NCBI GenBank assembly: GCA_024123955.1
Contig: CP099652.1
Coordinates: forward strand, 3,968,001 to 4,032,000
Reading direction: 5' to 3'
From: Oxalobacteraceae bacterium OTU3CINTB1
GTDB taxonomy: Bacteria; Pseudomonadota; Gammaproteobacteria; Burkholderiales; Burkholderiaceae_D
Length of the DNA: 64,000 bases
The notes under the pieces are model-generated. The model saw only the letters and a list, made by a program, of their open reading frames with translations. It made no database searches and was not told where the DNA came from. Every line of letters begins with the position of its first letter. The stretch's first letter is position 1. Shown piece by piece: positions 1-8,569 of the stretch. The translations under genes and the position numbers were made by a program.

Positions 1-65
1 GACAATACTACTACAAATCGTTACAGCAAACTTGTCAGCACCATTAACACTTCGGCCGTGCTGAA

Positions 66-1406
66 TTACGCTTGAGCGTTGCTTCCCATCAGTTCGTCAA
101 AGGCCACAACCTTGGACGAAGTCTTCGACAGGCCCAGGACGTAGTTGACGACGTTTTCTTCCAATACAAGAGCTTCCACCTCGGCCAGACGGCGACGGTC
201 GCTGTAGTAGTACTTCAGCACTTCGCGCGGGTCTTCGTAGCTCTGGGCGAAGTCTTCGACTTGCGCTTTGACCTGCTCAGGCTGGGCTTGCAGCTTGTTC
301 TCGCCGACCAGTTGCGACAGGATCAGGCCCAGGCGCACGCGGCGCTCGGCTTTTTCCGCGAACAGTTCTTGCGGGAATGGCACGTCCTTGACGTTCATGC
401 CGCGCTGTTCCATGTCCTGGCGGGTCATTTCGGCCAGGCGCTCGCTGTCTTGAGCGATCAGCGACTGCGGCACGTCCAGGGTGGCGGTTTTCACCAGCGC
501 ATCCATGACGGCTTCCTTGTTGCGGGCTTTGACACGGCCGGCGACTTCGCGTTCCAGGTTCACTTTGATGTCTTCGCGCATTTTGGCGACGTCGCCATCG
601 GCCACGCCCAGCGACTTGGCGAATTCAGCATCGACTTCCGGCAGGTGCGCCCATTCCAGCTTTTTCAGCGTGATGGTGAACGACGCGGTTTTGCCGGCGA
701 CGTCTTTACCATGGTAGTCCTCTGGGAAAGCCAGTGGGAAGGTCTTGGCTTCGCCAACCTTCAGGCCCACGGTCGCGGCTTCGAATTCCGGCAGCATGCG
801 GCCTTCGCCCAGCACGAACGGGTAGTCTTCAGCTTTGCCGCCTGGGAACTCAACGCCGTCGATCGAACCGACGAAGTCGACGGTCACGCGGTCGCCATTG
901 GCTGCGACCGGCTCGCCGCCGTCGCCGTGTTCGCCGGCTTCGCCCTTGGTGTGGAAGTGCACGCGCTGTTTGCGCAGGATTTCAATGGTCTTGTCGATCT
1001 CGGCTTCGGAGACGTCGGCCTTGACGGTTTCGATTTCCACCGTGGTCAGGTCGCCAACGACGACTTCCGGGTAGACTTCGAACGTCGCGTCGAAGGTCAG
1101 CACGCCTTCTGGCGAGTCTTCCTTAGGCTGGATGTTCGGGTAGCCAGCTACGCGCAGCTGGGCTTCGTTTGCGGCGTCGTTGAAAGCGCGGCCAACTTTG
1201 TCGTTCAACACTTCGGTCTCGATCTGATAACCGTACTGTGCTGCGACCATTTTCAGAGGAACTTTACCCGGACGGAAGCCTGGTGCCTTAGCCGTTTTGG
1301 CTTGCACTTTCAGGCGCTTCTCAACTTCGCTGCGGACTTCGGTCAGCGGGAAGGAGATCGTGATACGACGTTCGAGTTTGCCCAAGGTTTCGACTGCAGT
1401 TGCCAT
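66..1406 (-). CDS. tig: Trigger factor (ribosome-associated chaperone/PPIase)
   Basis: A 446-residue protein matching trigger factor in length and order. It has an N-terminal ribosome-binding domain with the GFRPGKVP signature (about residues 43-50), a central FKBP-like PPIase domain (about 165-250, with VDFVGSIDG) and a helical C-terminal chaperone domain. It binds near the ribosome exit tunnel and protects nascent chains. The reading frame stays open 60 codons further upstream, but that stretch reads through the tRNA-Leu gene, so I take the ATG at 1404-1406 ([10 protein letters not shown]). In proteobacteria clpP and clpX usually follow tig; here they would lie beyond the left edge. The first 65 bases show no gene. 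Confidence 0.97.
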   Translation of the reverse strand: MATAVETLGKLERRITISFPLTEVRSEVEKRLKVQAKTAKAPGFRPGKVPLKMVAAQYGYQIETEVLNDKVGRAFNDAANEAQLRVAGYPNIQPKEDSPEGVLTFDATFEVYPEVVVGDLTTVEIETVKADVSEAEIDKTIEILRKQRVHFHTKGEAGEHGDGGEPVAANGDRVTVDFVGSIDGVEFPGGKAEDYPFVLGEGRMLPEFEAATVGLKVGEAKTFPLAFPEDYHGKDVAGKTASFTITLKKLEWAHLPEVDAEFAKSLGVADGDVAKMREDIKVNLEREVAGRVKARNKEAVMDALVKTATLDVPQSLIAQDSERLAEMTRQDMEQRGMNVKDVPFPQELFAEKAERRVRLGLILSQLVGENKLQAQPEQVKAQVEDFAQSYEDPREVLKYYYSDRRRLAEVEALVLEENVVNYVLGLSKTSSKVVAFDELMGSNAQA

Positions 1407-1439
1407 GTAAAAATCGTCCAAAAAAAATAGTGATACAGT

Positions 1440-1526
1440 TGGTGCGAGGAGGGGGACTCGAACCCCCACACCATTGCTGGCGTCAGGACCTAAACCTGGT
1501 GCGTCTACCAATTTCGCCATCCTCGC
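1440..1526 (-). tRNA. tRNA-Leu (anticodon UAG), CCA encoded
   Basis: On the minus strand the sequence begins GCGAGGATGGCGAAATTGG and ends in CCTCGC-A-CCA. The 7-bp acceptor stem pairs, the anticodon loop reads TTTAGGT (anticodon TAG), and there is a long class-II variable arm followed by a GGTTCGAGTCCCC T-arm. The 3' CCA is in the DNA. It lies 33 bp upstream of tig on the same strand, so the two may share a transcript. The tRNA also explains the false N-terminal extension of the tig frame. Confidence 0.97.
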
Positions 1527-1620
1527 GGCATGTTTGCACAAAAGCAAAGGGCGACTCGTAAGTGAAAACGGTCGCCCCGGCCCCACTATTCTCCGTGGGA
1601 GCTTTCAACTTCAACGCGGT

Positions 1621-1626
1621 ATTCTA
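1621..1626 (-). promoter_or_regulatory. Possible -10 element for tRNA-Leu/tig
   Basis: On the minus strand, GTTAGAATACCGC carries a TAGAAT hexamer about 95 nt before the tRNA 5' end. No good -35 box is visible at the right distance. This is a weak single-element call in an otherwise empty intergenic stretch (1527-1728). Confidence 0.3.
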
Positions 1627-1728
1627 ACGGGTTTTTTAGCGAAATGTGGTGATTTTTAAACTAACCAAGGTATTCATGCATTTTTCTCCTGTTTTTGCCT
1701 ATTTAACCCGCAAAGCGGCGGCTTTTTG

Positions 1729-1754
1729 GGGTCGTACCCCACTGGGTACGACCC
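1729..1754. repeat. GGGTCGTACCC inverted repeat (REP-like or terminator hairpin)
   Basis: Two perfect 11-bp arms (1729-1739 and 1744-1754) separated by 4 nt. It starts 5 nt after the stop codon of the RND permease gene. The GGGGTC start and its placement match other palindromes in this window (7938-8035, 18813-18840, 55266-55295). There is no T-tract, so it is not a typical intrinsic terminator, though it could protect or end the mRNA. Confidence 0.6.
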
Positions 1755-1759
1755 TGCCG

Positions 1760-4700
1760 TCAATGGGTTTTAACAGCGTCGCCGGTCGGCTTTTTAACGC
1801 GGAACCACGCCGCATAAAGCGCCGGCAGGAACAATAAGGTTAGCGCGGTCGCCACGATCAGGCCACCCATGATCGCCACCGCCATCGGTCCCCAGAATAC
1901 GGAGCGCGACAGCGGGATCATCGCCAGCGCCGCCGCCGCGGCCGTCAGGATGATCGGACGGCAACGACGCACCGCCGATTCGACGATCGCCGTCCACGGA
2001 TCGTGGCCGGCCTTGATGTCCTGCTCGATCTGGTCGACCAGGATCACCGAGTTGCGGATGATCATGCCGAACAGCGCGATGATGCCCAGGTTGGCGACAA
2101 AGCCCAGCGGACGCCCCAGCAACAGCAACGCCATCGCCGCCCCTGCCACGCCCAGCGGACCGGTCAGGAACACCAGCAACGCCCGCGAGAAGCTATGCAG
2201 CTGCAACATCAGCAAGGTGAAGATGATAAAGATCGCCAGCGGCAGGTTGGCCGCGATCGACGCCTCGGCAGAGCCGCTGTCTGCCGCCGCCCCCTTGACG
2301 GTGATCTTGTAGCCGGCCGGCAGCGCGTCGCGCAGTGCCTTGAGCTTCGGATCGATCTGGCCGGACACGGTCGGCCCCTGAATATGGTCGCCGACGTCGG
2401 CCTGCACGGTGATCGCCCATTCGCGCCCTTCCCGCCACACCACGCCCGGTTCCCACACGAAGTGTGCCCGCGCCAACTGGCTGATCGTCACGAACTTGCC
2501 GCTCGCGGTCGGGATATTCGTGTCGTTCAGGATCGAGATCGTGTTGCGCTCGTCGATGGGCTGGCGGATCTGGATATCGACCAGCTTGATGTCCTCGCGG
2601 AACTGCCCGACGGTGGTGCCGGACAGAATCGTGTTGGCAGCGCGCATGACGGTTTGCGATGTGACGCCAACGGCGCGCATCTTGTCCTGATCCAGGTCCA
2701 AACGCAGCACCTTGATCGATTCGTTCCAGTTGTCATTGACGCCCAGGGTGTTCGGATTGTCACGCATGATGTCCTTGACCTGGTCGGCGATGGCGCGCAC
2801 TTTCGCCACTTCCGTGCCGGTCACGCGGAACTGCACCGGATACGGCACCGGCGGTCCGTTCGGCAGCAGCTTGACCCTGCCGCGCACCTCGGGGAAATCG
2901 ACCTTGAACACATCGACGATCTTCTGGCGCAACTCGGCGCGGGCCTTCAAATCCTTCGGCAACACGACAATCTGCGAGACGTTGGTCTGCGGGAAAATCT
3001 GGTCCAGCGGCAAATAGAAGCGGGGACTGCCGGTGCCGACATAGCTGGTCACGCTGACGACGCCCGGCTGCTTGCGGATGAAGGCCTCGAATTTTTTCAC
3101 CTGCGCCTCGTTGGCGGCGAAGGTCGTGCCTTCCGGGCTCCACATCTCGACCATCAATTCGGGGCGGCTGGAATCCGGGAAGAACTGCTTTTCGATAAAG
3201 TTGAAGCCGTACACGCCCAGCGCGAACACCGCCAGCGACAGCACGATGGTGGTCTTGCGGAACTCCACGCACCAGTTGACCACCGCGCGGAAGCGGCGGA
3301 AACCGGGCGTGTCGAACAGGTCGTGCTCGCTGGCGCCGTCCGCATGCGGCTTGACCTTCAGCAAGATGAAGCCGAGGTAAGGCGTGAACGTCACGGCCAC
3401 CACCCATGAAATGATCAACGCCAACGCGTTGACCGAGAACAGCGAGAACGTGTACTCGCCGGCGGCCGACTTGGCCAGGCCGATCGGCAGGAAGCCGGCG
3501 ACGGTGATCAGGGTGCCGGTCAGCATCGGAATAGCGGTAGAGGTGTAGGCGAAGGTGGCCGCGTCGAAGCGCGACATGCCCTCCTCCATCTTGCGCACCA
3601 TCATTTCGACGGCGATGATGGCGTCGTCCACCAGCAGGCCCAGCGCGATGATCAGCGCGCCCAGCGAAATCTTGTGCAGGTCGATGTCGAGCACGCGCAT
3701 GAACAGGAAGGTCACGGCCAGCACCAGCGGGATGCTCAGCGCTACCACCAGACCCGGACGGACGTCCAGCCGGAACGGCTTGGTGTGCAGGCCGAGCGCG
3801 ACGAAACTGACGGCCAGCACGATCAGCACGGCCTCGATCAGCGTATGGACGAACTCGCCCACGGAGGCCTTGACCGCCTCGGGCTGGTCGGAGACGCGCT
3901 CGAGCTCGATGCCGACCGGCAGCTTGGCCTTCATCTCGGCCACGGTCTTCTCCATGTGCTTGCCGAGTTCGATGATATTGCCGCCCTTTTCCATCGACAC
4001 GCCCAGGCCGATCACTTCCTTGCCGTTGAAGCGCATCTTGTCGCCCGGCGGGTCCTGGTACTGGCGCTTGATGGTGGCGAAGTCGCCCAGGCGGAACGGG
4101 GTCCCGTTGGCGCGCAGTTCCAGTTCTTCCAGATCCTTGACGGTTTTCAGCGCGCCGGTCACGCGCACCTGCAGGTTGTCGGTCGGCGTGACCAGCACGC
4201 CGGTCGACTCGACGCTGTTTTGCGTGGCGATCTGGTTGGCGATGGTCTCGATCGGGATGCCCAGCTGTGAAAACTTCTTGTGCGAGAACTCGATGTTGAT
4301 CTTCTCGTCCTGCACGCCGAACAATTCGACCTTGGACACCATCTTCACGCCCAGCAATTGCTGCCGCACGAAATCGGCGTAGTCCTTCATCTCGGCATAG
4401 GTGAAGCCGTCGCCCGATAGCGCGAAGATCGACCCGTAGGTATCGCCGAACTCGTCGTTGAAGAACGGCCCCTGCACGCCGGGCGGCAAGGTGCCGCGCA
4501 TGTCGCCGATCTTCTTGCGCACCTGGTACCAGGACTGCGCGACCTCTTTCGGCGGCGTCGATTCGAGCAGTTTCAGGATGATCAGGGTCTCGCCCGGCTT
4601 CGAGTAGCTGCTGATCTCATCGATGCCTGGCGTTTCCTGCAACTTCTTTTCCAGCTTGTCGGTGACCTGCTCGGCCACCTGCAGCGCGGTCGCGCCCGGC

Positions 4701-4861
4701 CAGTTGGCGCGCACCACCATCGCCCGGAAGGTGAACGGCGGGTCCTCATCCTGGCCCAGGTTGCTATAACTGAGGGCGCCGCCAATGAGCAACACCGCGA
4801 TCAGGTAGCGGGTCAGCGGAATGTGTTCGAGCGCCCAGCGTGAGAGGTTGAAGCCCTTCAT
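1760..4861 (-). CDS. RND-family multidrug efflux permease (TriC/MexK-like)
   Basis: A 1033-residue inner-membrane proton-driven efflux pump subunit of the hydrophobe/amphiphile RND family. The MKGFNLSRWALEH start, the SYSKPGETL region and GPFFNDEFGDTYGSI resemble the TriC/MexK branch. The TM4 proton-relay pair is present in GLLVDDAIIAVEMM. It has two large periplasmic loops and about 12 membrane segments in the usual 6+6 layout. Its ATG overlaps the TGA of the upstream membrane-fusion gene by 4 nt, which points to translational coupling. No outer-membrane factor gene is adjacent, so the pump probably uses one encoded elsewhere. The substrate cannot be predicted. Confidence 0.93.
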   Translation of the reverse strand: MKGFNLSRWALEHIPLTRYLIAVLLIGGALSYSNLGQDEDPPFTFRAMVVRANWPGATALQVAEQVTDKLEKKLQETPGIDEISSYSKPGETLIILKLLESTPPKEVAQSWYQVRKKIGDMRGTLPPGVQGPFFNDEFGDTYGSIFALSGDGFTYAEMKDYADFVRQQLLGVKMVSKVELFGVQDEKINIEFSHKKFSQLGIPIETIANQIATQNSVESTGVLVTPTDNLQVRVTGALKTVKDLEELELRANGTPFRLGDFATIKRQYQDPPGDKMRFNGKEVIGLGVSMEKGGNIIELGKHMEKTVAEMKAKLPVGIELERVSDQPEAVKASVGEFVHTLIEAVLIVLAVSFVALGLHTKPFRLDVRPGLVVALSIPLVLAVTFLFMRVLDIDLHKISLGALIIALGLLVDDAIIAVEMMVRKMEEGMSRFDAATFAYTSTAIPMLTGTLITVAGFLPIGLAKSAAGEYTFSLFSVNALALIISWVVAVTFTPYLGFILLKVKPHADGASEHDLFDTPGFRRFRAVVNWCVEFRKTTIVLSLAVFALGVYGFNFIEKQFFPDSSRPELMVEMWSPEGTTFAANEAQVKKFEAFIRKQPGVVSVTSYVGTGSPRFYLPLDQIFPQTNVSQIVVLPKDLKARAELRQKIVDVFKVDFPEVRGRVKLLPNGPPVPYPVQFRVTGTEVAKVRAIADQVKDIMRDNPNTLGVNDNWNESIKVLRLDLDQDKMRAVGVTSQTVMRAANTILSGTTVGQFREDIKLVDIQIRQPIDERNTISILNDTNIPTASGKFVTISQLARAHFVWEPGVVWREGREWAITVQADVGDHIQGPTVSGQIDPKLKALRDALPAGYKITVKGAAADSGSAEASIAANLPLAIFIIFTLLMLQLHSFSRALLVFLTGPLGVAGAAMALLLLGRPLGFVANLGIIALFGMIIRNSVILVDQIEQDIKAGHDPWTAIVESAVRRCRPIILTAAAAALAMIPLSRSVFWGPMAVAIMGGLIVATALTLLFLPALYAAWFRVKKPTGDAVKTH

Positions 4862-6006
4862 TTGGCGGCCCCGGCTGCGGGCGCGGCAGGAGCGGCGGGC
4901 GCCGGTGCCGCCACCGGCACATCGCTACCGAGGATCTTGACCTTCTGGCCCGGCTTGAGCAGATGCACACCCGCCGTGACGATGGTCTGGCCCGGCTTGA
5001 CGCCGCTGCCGATGATCAAGTCGTTGCCGGCCGCGCCGGTGACCGTGACCGGCACCAGCTTGGCGACGCCGCCCTCCACCACCCACACCGACGTCACCGA
5101 TTTCTCGTTGAACAAGGCCGTCAGCGGCACCTTGATCTGCGGCGTCGCCGTTTTCGACGCGAACTGAACGACGGCCGTCATGCCCAGTTTGGCTTCGGCC
5201 AGGCTGTCCGGAATGGTCACCTTGGCCGTGTAGGTGCGGGTGGCAGGATCGGCCACCGGCGAAATCTCGCGGATCTTGCCGACCACCGATTTGGTCGGAT
5301 CGGCCCACAGCCGCACATGCACGTCCGAAATCTTACGCAGCGAATCGACTTTATCCTCCGGCAAGCCGATGACGATTTCCTTGTCGCCGGACTTGGCCAC
5401 CCGCACCACCTCGGTGCCGGGCTGGACCACCTGCCCCGCCTCGGCCGACACCGCCGTCACGACGCCATCGACATCGGACACCAGCGACGAGTAGCCAGCC
5501 TGGTTCGATTGCCCGCGATAAGCCGCCTGCGACGCCTCGACATTGGACTGCGCCGACTTGAAGGTGGACTCCTTCTCGTCGAGCACAGCCTGGCTGACGA
5601 AGTTCTTGGTGCGCAGCTCCTGATACCGCTTCAACTCGGCCTTGGCCAGGTCGCGGCTGGTTTCAGCCGAGCGCAGCGCCGCCAGCGACTGCGCCTGCGA
5701 TAATTGCAAATCCTGCGGATCGAGCTGCATCAGCACCTGGCCCTTCTTGACCAGGGTGCCGACATCGACCTTGCGGCTGACGATCTTGCCGGCGACCCGG
5801 AAGCCCAGGCGCGATTCCACGCGGGCCCGGACCTCGCCGGAGAACTCGGCGTTGACATCGACGTCGCTGCTAGTGAGCACGATGGCCCGCACCGGACGGA
5901 TGTCCTCGGTTTTCTCGGGCGGCTTGGAGCAGGCGGCCAAGGTGGCGGCCATCAGCAACGCCATTAAAAGAGGGGAAATCTGACGCGGGATTTTTGGGGC
6001 GACCAC
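4858..6006 (-). CDS. RND efflux periplasmic adaptor (membrane fusion) lipoprotein
   Basis: Adaptor that bridges the RND permease to an outer-membrane channel. It has a lipoprotein signal with lipobox LAAC, a lipoyl/hairpin region (GFRVAGKIVSRKVDVGTLVKKG), a coiled-coil helical hairpin and beta-barrel/MP domains. The C-terminus is Ala/Pro rich. The open frame begins at a GTG at 6045, but I prefer the GTG at 6004-6006. It is preceded by AAGGAAAG at good spacing and gives a normal lipoprotein signal (382 residues). It is the first gene of the operon with the permease, and its divergent neighbour is hpnC. Confidence 0.9.
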   Translation of the reverse strand: MVAPKIPRQISPLLMALLMAATLAACSKPPEKTEDIRPVRAIVLTSSDVDVNAEFSGEVRARVESRLGFRVAGKIVSRKVDVGTLVKKGQVLMQLDPQDLQLSQAQSLAALRSAETSRDLAKAELKRYQELRTKNFVSQAVLDEKESTFKSAQSNVEASQAAYRGQSNQAGYSSLVSDVDGVVTAVSAEAGQVVQPGTEVVRVAKSGDKEIVIGLPEDKVDSLRKISDVHVRLWADPTKSVVGKIREISPVADPATRTYTAKVTIPDSLAEAKLGMTAVVQFASKTATPQIKVPLTALFNEKSVTSVWVVEGGVAKLVPVTVTGAAGNDLIIGSGVKPGQTIVTAGVHLLKPGQKVKILGSDVPVAAPAPAAPAAPAAGAAK

Positions 6007-6065
6007 AGTACTTTCCTTTTTCTTGCTCTGGAGGGTAGTTGGCACTACTATTACGGGTTGGAAAT

Positions 6066-6130
6066 AAATGACTTTCCGTTAATTAATTATAAGCCGAGCA
6101 AATCCGTTTGCAAATGACTTTCGCGTCATT
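6066..6130. promoter_or_regulatory. Divergent intergenic repeats, candidate operator/promoter region
   Basis: An exact 11-bp direct repeat, AAATGACTTTC, occurs at 6066-6076 and 6112-6122, with starts 46 bp apart. The second copy forms an inverted repeat AATGAC-N6-GTCATT (6113-6130). A possible hpnC promoter, TTGCAA (6108-6113) and TAATCT (6130-6135) with a 16-nt spacer, overlaps it. A regulator site for the efflux operon or hpnC is likely, but no regulator gene is adjacent. Confidence 0.4.
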
Positions 6131-6161
6131 AATCTAAAATATTGCTTTAGGCTGGGTGTGT

Positions 6162-7004
6162 ATGTCTGTCGATCACTACGAGAATTTCCCTGTTGCTTCC
6201 ATTTTGTTACCAAGTCGTCTACGCCCAGCGGTTGAAGCGATCTACGCCTTCGCCCGAAGCGCCGACGATATCGCCGATGAAGGCGACGCCACGCCGGAGC
6301 AGCGGCTGGCCGCGCTGAGCGCCTACGAAGCCGCGCTCGACCGCATCGCCGCCGGCGACAGCGGCCACGCGCCGATGTTCGAACGGCTGGCGCAGGTGGT
6401 GCGCGAGTACGAACTGCCGCTCAAGCCGATGTACGCGTTGCTGTCGGCCTTCAAGCAGGATGTAGTGGTCAGCCGCTACCAGACCTATGAGGCGGTGCTG
6501 GACTATTGCTCGCGCTCGGCGAATCCCGTTGGCCACCTGATGCTGCATTTATATGGCGCGGCCGACGAACAAAACCTGCGCGACGCGGACGCGATCTGCA
6601 GCGCGCTGCAACTGATCAACTTCCTGCAGGACGTGGCGATCGACCTGCAAAAAGAGCGTATTTATATACCGCTGGAGGACCTGAACCGCTACGCCATCCT
6701 GCCCGGAGCGCTGGACCACGCCAGCGCCCGCCCCCGCTGGCGCTCGATGATGAAGTTCGAGGTCGACCGCGCGCGCGCCCTGATGCTGAGCGGCGCGCCG
6801 CTGGCGCTGCGGCTGAAGGGCCGGATCGGCTTCGAGTTGCGGATGATGGTGCAAGGCGGCCTGCGCATTCTGGATGCCATTGAAGAGGCGGAATACGATG
6901 TCTTCCTGCATCGTCCAAAGCTGACCAAGCGGGATTGGCTGAGCGTGTTCTGGGCGTCGGTGTGCATGAAAAGGCAGCTGAAGCGAGTACTGAGCGCGGC
7001 GTAA
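6162..7004 (+). CDS. hpnC: Squalene synthase HpnC (hydroxysqualene synthase)
   Basis: A 280-residue trans-isoprenyl diphosphate synthase of the squalene/phytoene family. Both Asp-rich motifs are present: SADDIADEGD (about residue 34) and FLQDVAIDLQKERIYIP (about residue 150). In the three-gene route HpnC converts presqualene diphosphate (the HpnD product) to hydroxysqualene, which HpnE reduces to squalene. The start is taken at ATG 6162; a GTG two codons upstream is possible. It is unusual that the partners hpnD and hpnE lie 6.3 kb downstream, past a mosaic insert, instead of next door. Assignment as HpnC over other family members rests on similarity and on hpnD/hpnE nearby. Confidence 0.9.
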   Translation: MSVDHYENFPVASILLPSRLRPAVEAIYAFARSADDIADEGDATPEQRLAALSAYEAALDRIAAGDSGHAPMFERLAQVVREYELPLKPMYALLSAFKQDVVVSRYQTYEAVLDYCSRSANPVGHLMLHLYGAADEQNLRDADAICSALQLINFLQDVAIDLQKERIYIPLEDLNRYAILPGALDHASARPRWRSMMKFEVDRARALMLSGAPLALRLKGRIGFELRMMVQGGLRILDAIEEAEYDVFLHRPKLTKRDWLSVFWASVCMKRQLKRVLSAA

Positions 7005-7024
7005 AAACCGCCGCCCGCGCGGGC

Positions 7025-7054
7025 TTGCCAGAAGGATAACGGTGCTTCTATACT
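7025..7054 (+). promoter_or_regulatory. Sigma-70-type promoter candidate
   Basis: TTGCCA (7025-7030) and TATACT (7049-7054) with an 18-nt spacer. It lies 33 nt before the 163-residue DUF1579-like gene. The palindrome GCCCGCGCGGGC just upstream (from about 7013) may end hpnC transcription. Confidence 0.45.
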
Positions 7055-7087
7055 GCGTCTTGACCAAAAGTTGAGAAAGCCAGCAAG

Positions 7088-7579
7088 ATGCCTCTGCCGC
7101 CAGATTCCGATGCGCCCGCCGATTTCGATTTCATCATCGGCGATTGGCGCGTCGAACACCACCGTCTCAATGCGCGCTTGTGCGACTGCGCCGAATGGAC
7201 GGATTTTGAAGGCTTGTCCTCGACGAGCAAGATACTTGGCGGCTTCGGCAATCTGGAAGACAACATCCTGCACTTCCCCCAAGGCTCGGTACGCGCGGTG
7301 GCGATGCGTTCGTATTGCCGCAAATCCGGGCAGTGGTCGATCTGGTGGCTGGACGGCCGCAATCCCACGCAACTCGATACGCCGGTTGTGGGCAAGTTCG
7401 ACAAGCACATCGGCTTATTCTTCGCCGACGATATGCTGGACGGGAAAGCGATCAAGGTCCGTTTTACCTGGACCGCGACGCCGGGCGAAAATCCGCGCTG
7501 GGAACAAGCATTTTCGAACGACGCCGGACGCACCTGGGAAACCAATTGGAAGATGGAATTCTTCAGGATCGGCACGTAG
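7088..7579 (+). CDS. DUF1579-like hypothetical protein
   Basis: A 163-residue soluble protein starting with FDFIIGDWRVEHHRL, typical of DUF1579-type beta-barrel proteins whose role is unknown. Conserved-looking Trp and Gly positions (GDW, QWSIWWLDGR, WTATPGENPRWEQAFS) fit a lipocalin-like fold. There is no signal peptide and no catalytic motif I recognise. It has its own promoter candidate and sits at the left end of the insert separating hpnC from hpnD, so it need not relate to squalene synthesis. Confidence 0.75.
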   Translation: MPLPPDSDAPADFDFIIGDWRVEHHRLNARLCDCAEWTDFEGLSSTSKILGGFGNLEDNILHFPQGSVRAVAMRSYCRKSGQWSIWWLDGRNPTQLDTPVVGKFDKHIGLFFADDMLDGKAIKVRFTWTATPGENPRWEQAFSNDAGRTWETNWKMEFFRIGT

Positions 7580-8037
7580 AGGAGAACAGCGATGTCCACA
7601 CATCGAGTTTCACAACGCCATTCTAGAAGGTTTACCAAACTCGCTGCGGGGTCAAGTCTGTCATTCGGACATGAGCTCGACTATCGCTGGACATGGTCCT
7701 GATTCGCGGCACTAGAACATGAACGCAAAAATGAAAAAAGCACTATTATATGCAGCCAGAATCGCTTGCGCAGCCCTACCGCTGAACAAATATTCGCTGG
7801 CTGGCTGTATATTCCAGACGACTACGAATACATGCAGCCTGAGCTAATCAAGTTACTGGAAGCAAAGGCCGGAAAATTTCTGCGTGCGTCTTCATAAATA
7901 ATACCGGCCGCAAACCGCAGGATCAACGCCCCCCCGAGGGGTCAGGCCCGACATTCCGACATTTACGAACTTTCGCGCGCAAAAAAAGTTCCGCCGCCCA
8001 CAGTGAATGTCCGAATAAATGTCGGCCCCGGCCCCGC
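7580..8037. other. Degenerate intergenic stretch with repeats and an ORF remnant
   Basis: No intact gene. A REP-like segment starts GGGGTCAAGTCTG at 7648. A start-less frame at about 7702-7896 (+) encodes the protein-like tail GWLYIPDDYEYMQPELIKLL and could be the 3' end of a lost gene. A short ORF at 7720 in another frame gives 41 residues with a TTTNTCSLS end and looks spurious. The right end holds the paired repeat at 7938-8035. Confidence 0.4.
7938..8035. repeat. REPIN-like paired inverted repeat
   Basis: The left unit (7938-7964) starts GGGGTCAGGCCCGACATT; the right unit (8005-8035) is an imperfect inverted copy, GGGGCCGGGGCCGACATT read on the minus strand. Between them is a smaller hairpin, AACTTT (7968-7973) with AAAGTT (7985-7990). 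Two inverted REP units around a spacer is the layout of a REPIN. It ends 5 nt before the stop codon of the minus-strand gene at 8041. Confidence 0.6.
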
Positions 8038-8040
8038 TGG

Positions 8041-8364
8041 TTAGTCGCCTTGCAGAAGCGTAATCCGACTCTTGGTCTCGTCGCTGAAGCCCGCAAATTC
8101 CGCCTCAGTGAACACGCCATTCTGTCGCAAAAATAAGATCTTGAAAATGGCGTTTGAGCGTTTTAAATCGTTAAACATGTCGCCGAGCTCGCGGTCGCGC
8201 TCGTCCACTAATTTGAACAAGGCAAGGTAGCGCGGGTGCGCCGGCTCGTCGTGCTTGGAGGCTATCTTTTCAAATTCTGACAGTATCCGCCTGCAATAAC
8301 GATCCAGCAGAACCGGCTTCAGATCCCGCACATGTCTCCAATCGGATTCTTTAATGTCTGGCAT
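8041..8364 (-). CDS. Hypothetical protein, 107 residues
   Basis: I do not recognise a family with certainty. It is a mostly helical, charged soluble protein (MPDIKESDWRHVRDLKPVLL, then KLVDERDRELGDMFNDLKRS) with no signal peptide or membrane segment. The start is ATG 8362-8364 with only a weak ribosome site. Supporting it as real are a full-length frame with globular composition and a REPIN-like element immediately after its stop, as seen for other genes here. The next 205 bases (8365-8569) hold no gene. Confidence 0.6.
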   Translation of the reverse strand: MPDIKESDWRHVRDLKPVLLDRYCRRILSEFEKIASKHDEPAHPRYLALFKLVDERDRELGDMFNDLKRSNAIFKILFLRQNGVFTEAEFAGFSDETKSRITLLQGD

Positions 8365-8569
8365 GACTTCATCTAGTAAGGATAAAGCAGCATTTTATCG
8401 AATTTCGTCGACCACGCGTCGCAGCCCAATCGCCAAACAGCAAGCCATGTCCGACATTTGCGGTTTTCCATGCCGTCGCTTGGTGAAATTCGCAATTGCC
8501 GTAGTGGCAAGTTTCTTGGAGAATGAGGGGCAATTAGACTATCCATCATAAAAATCGGAGACCCCCAAC

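Noticed and set aside
1407..1586. N-terminal extension of trigger factor
   Set aside because: The 60 extra codons translate the tRNA-Leu gene; family members begin at [14 protein letters not shown] sequence.
7720..7848. 41-residue ORF with a leader-like start
   Set aside because: Lies in a degenerate stretch, has no ribosome site, and its protein ends without a domain.
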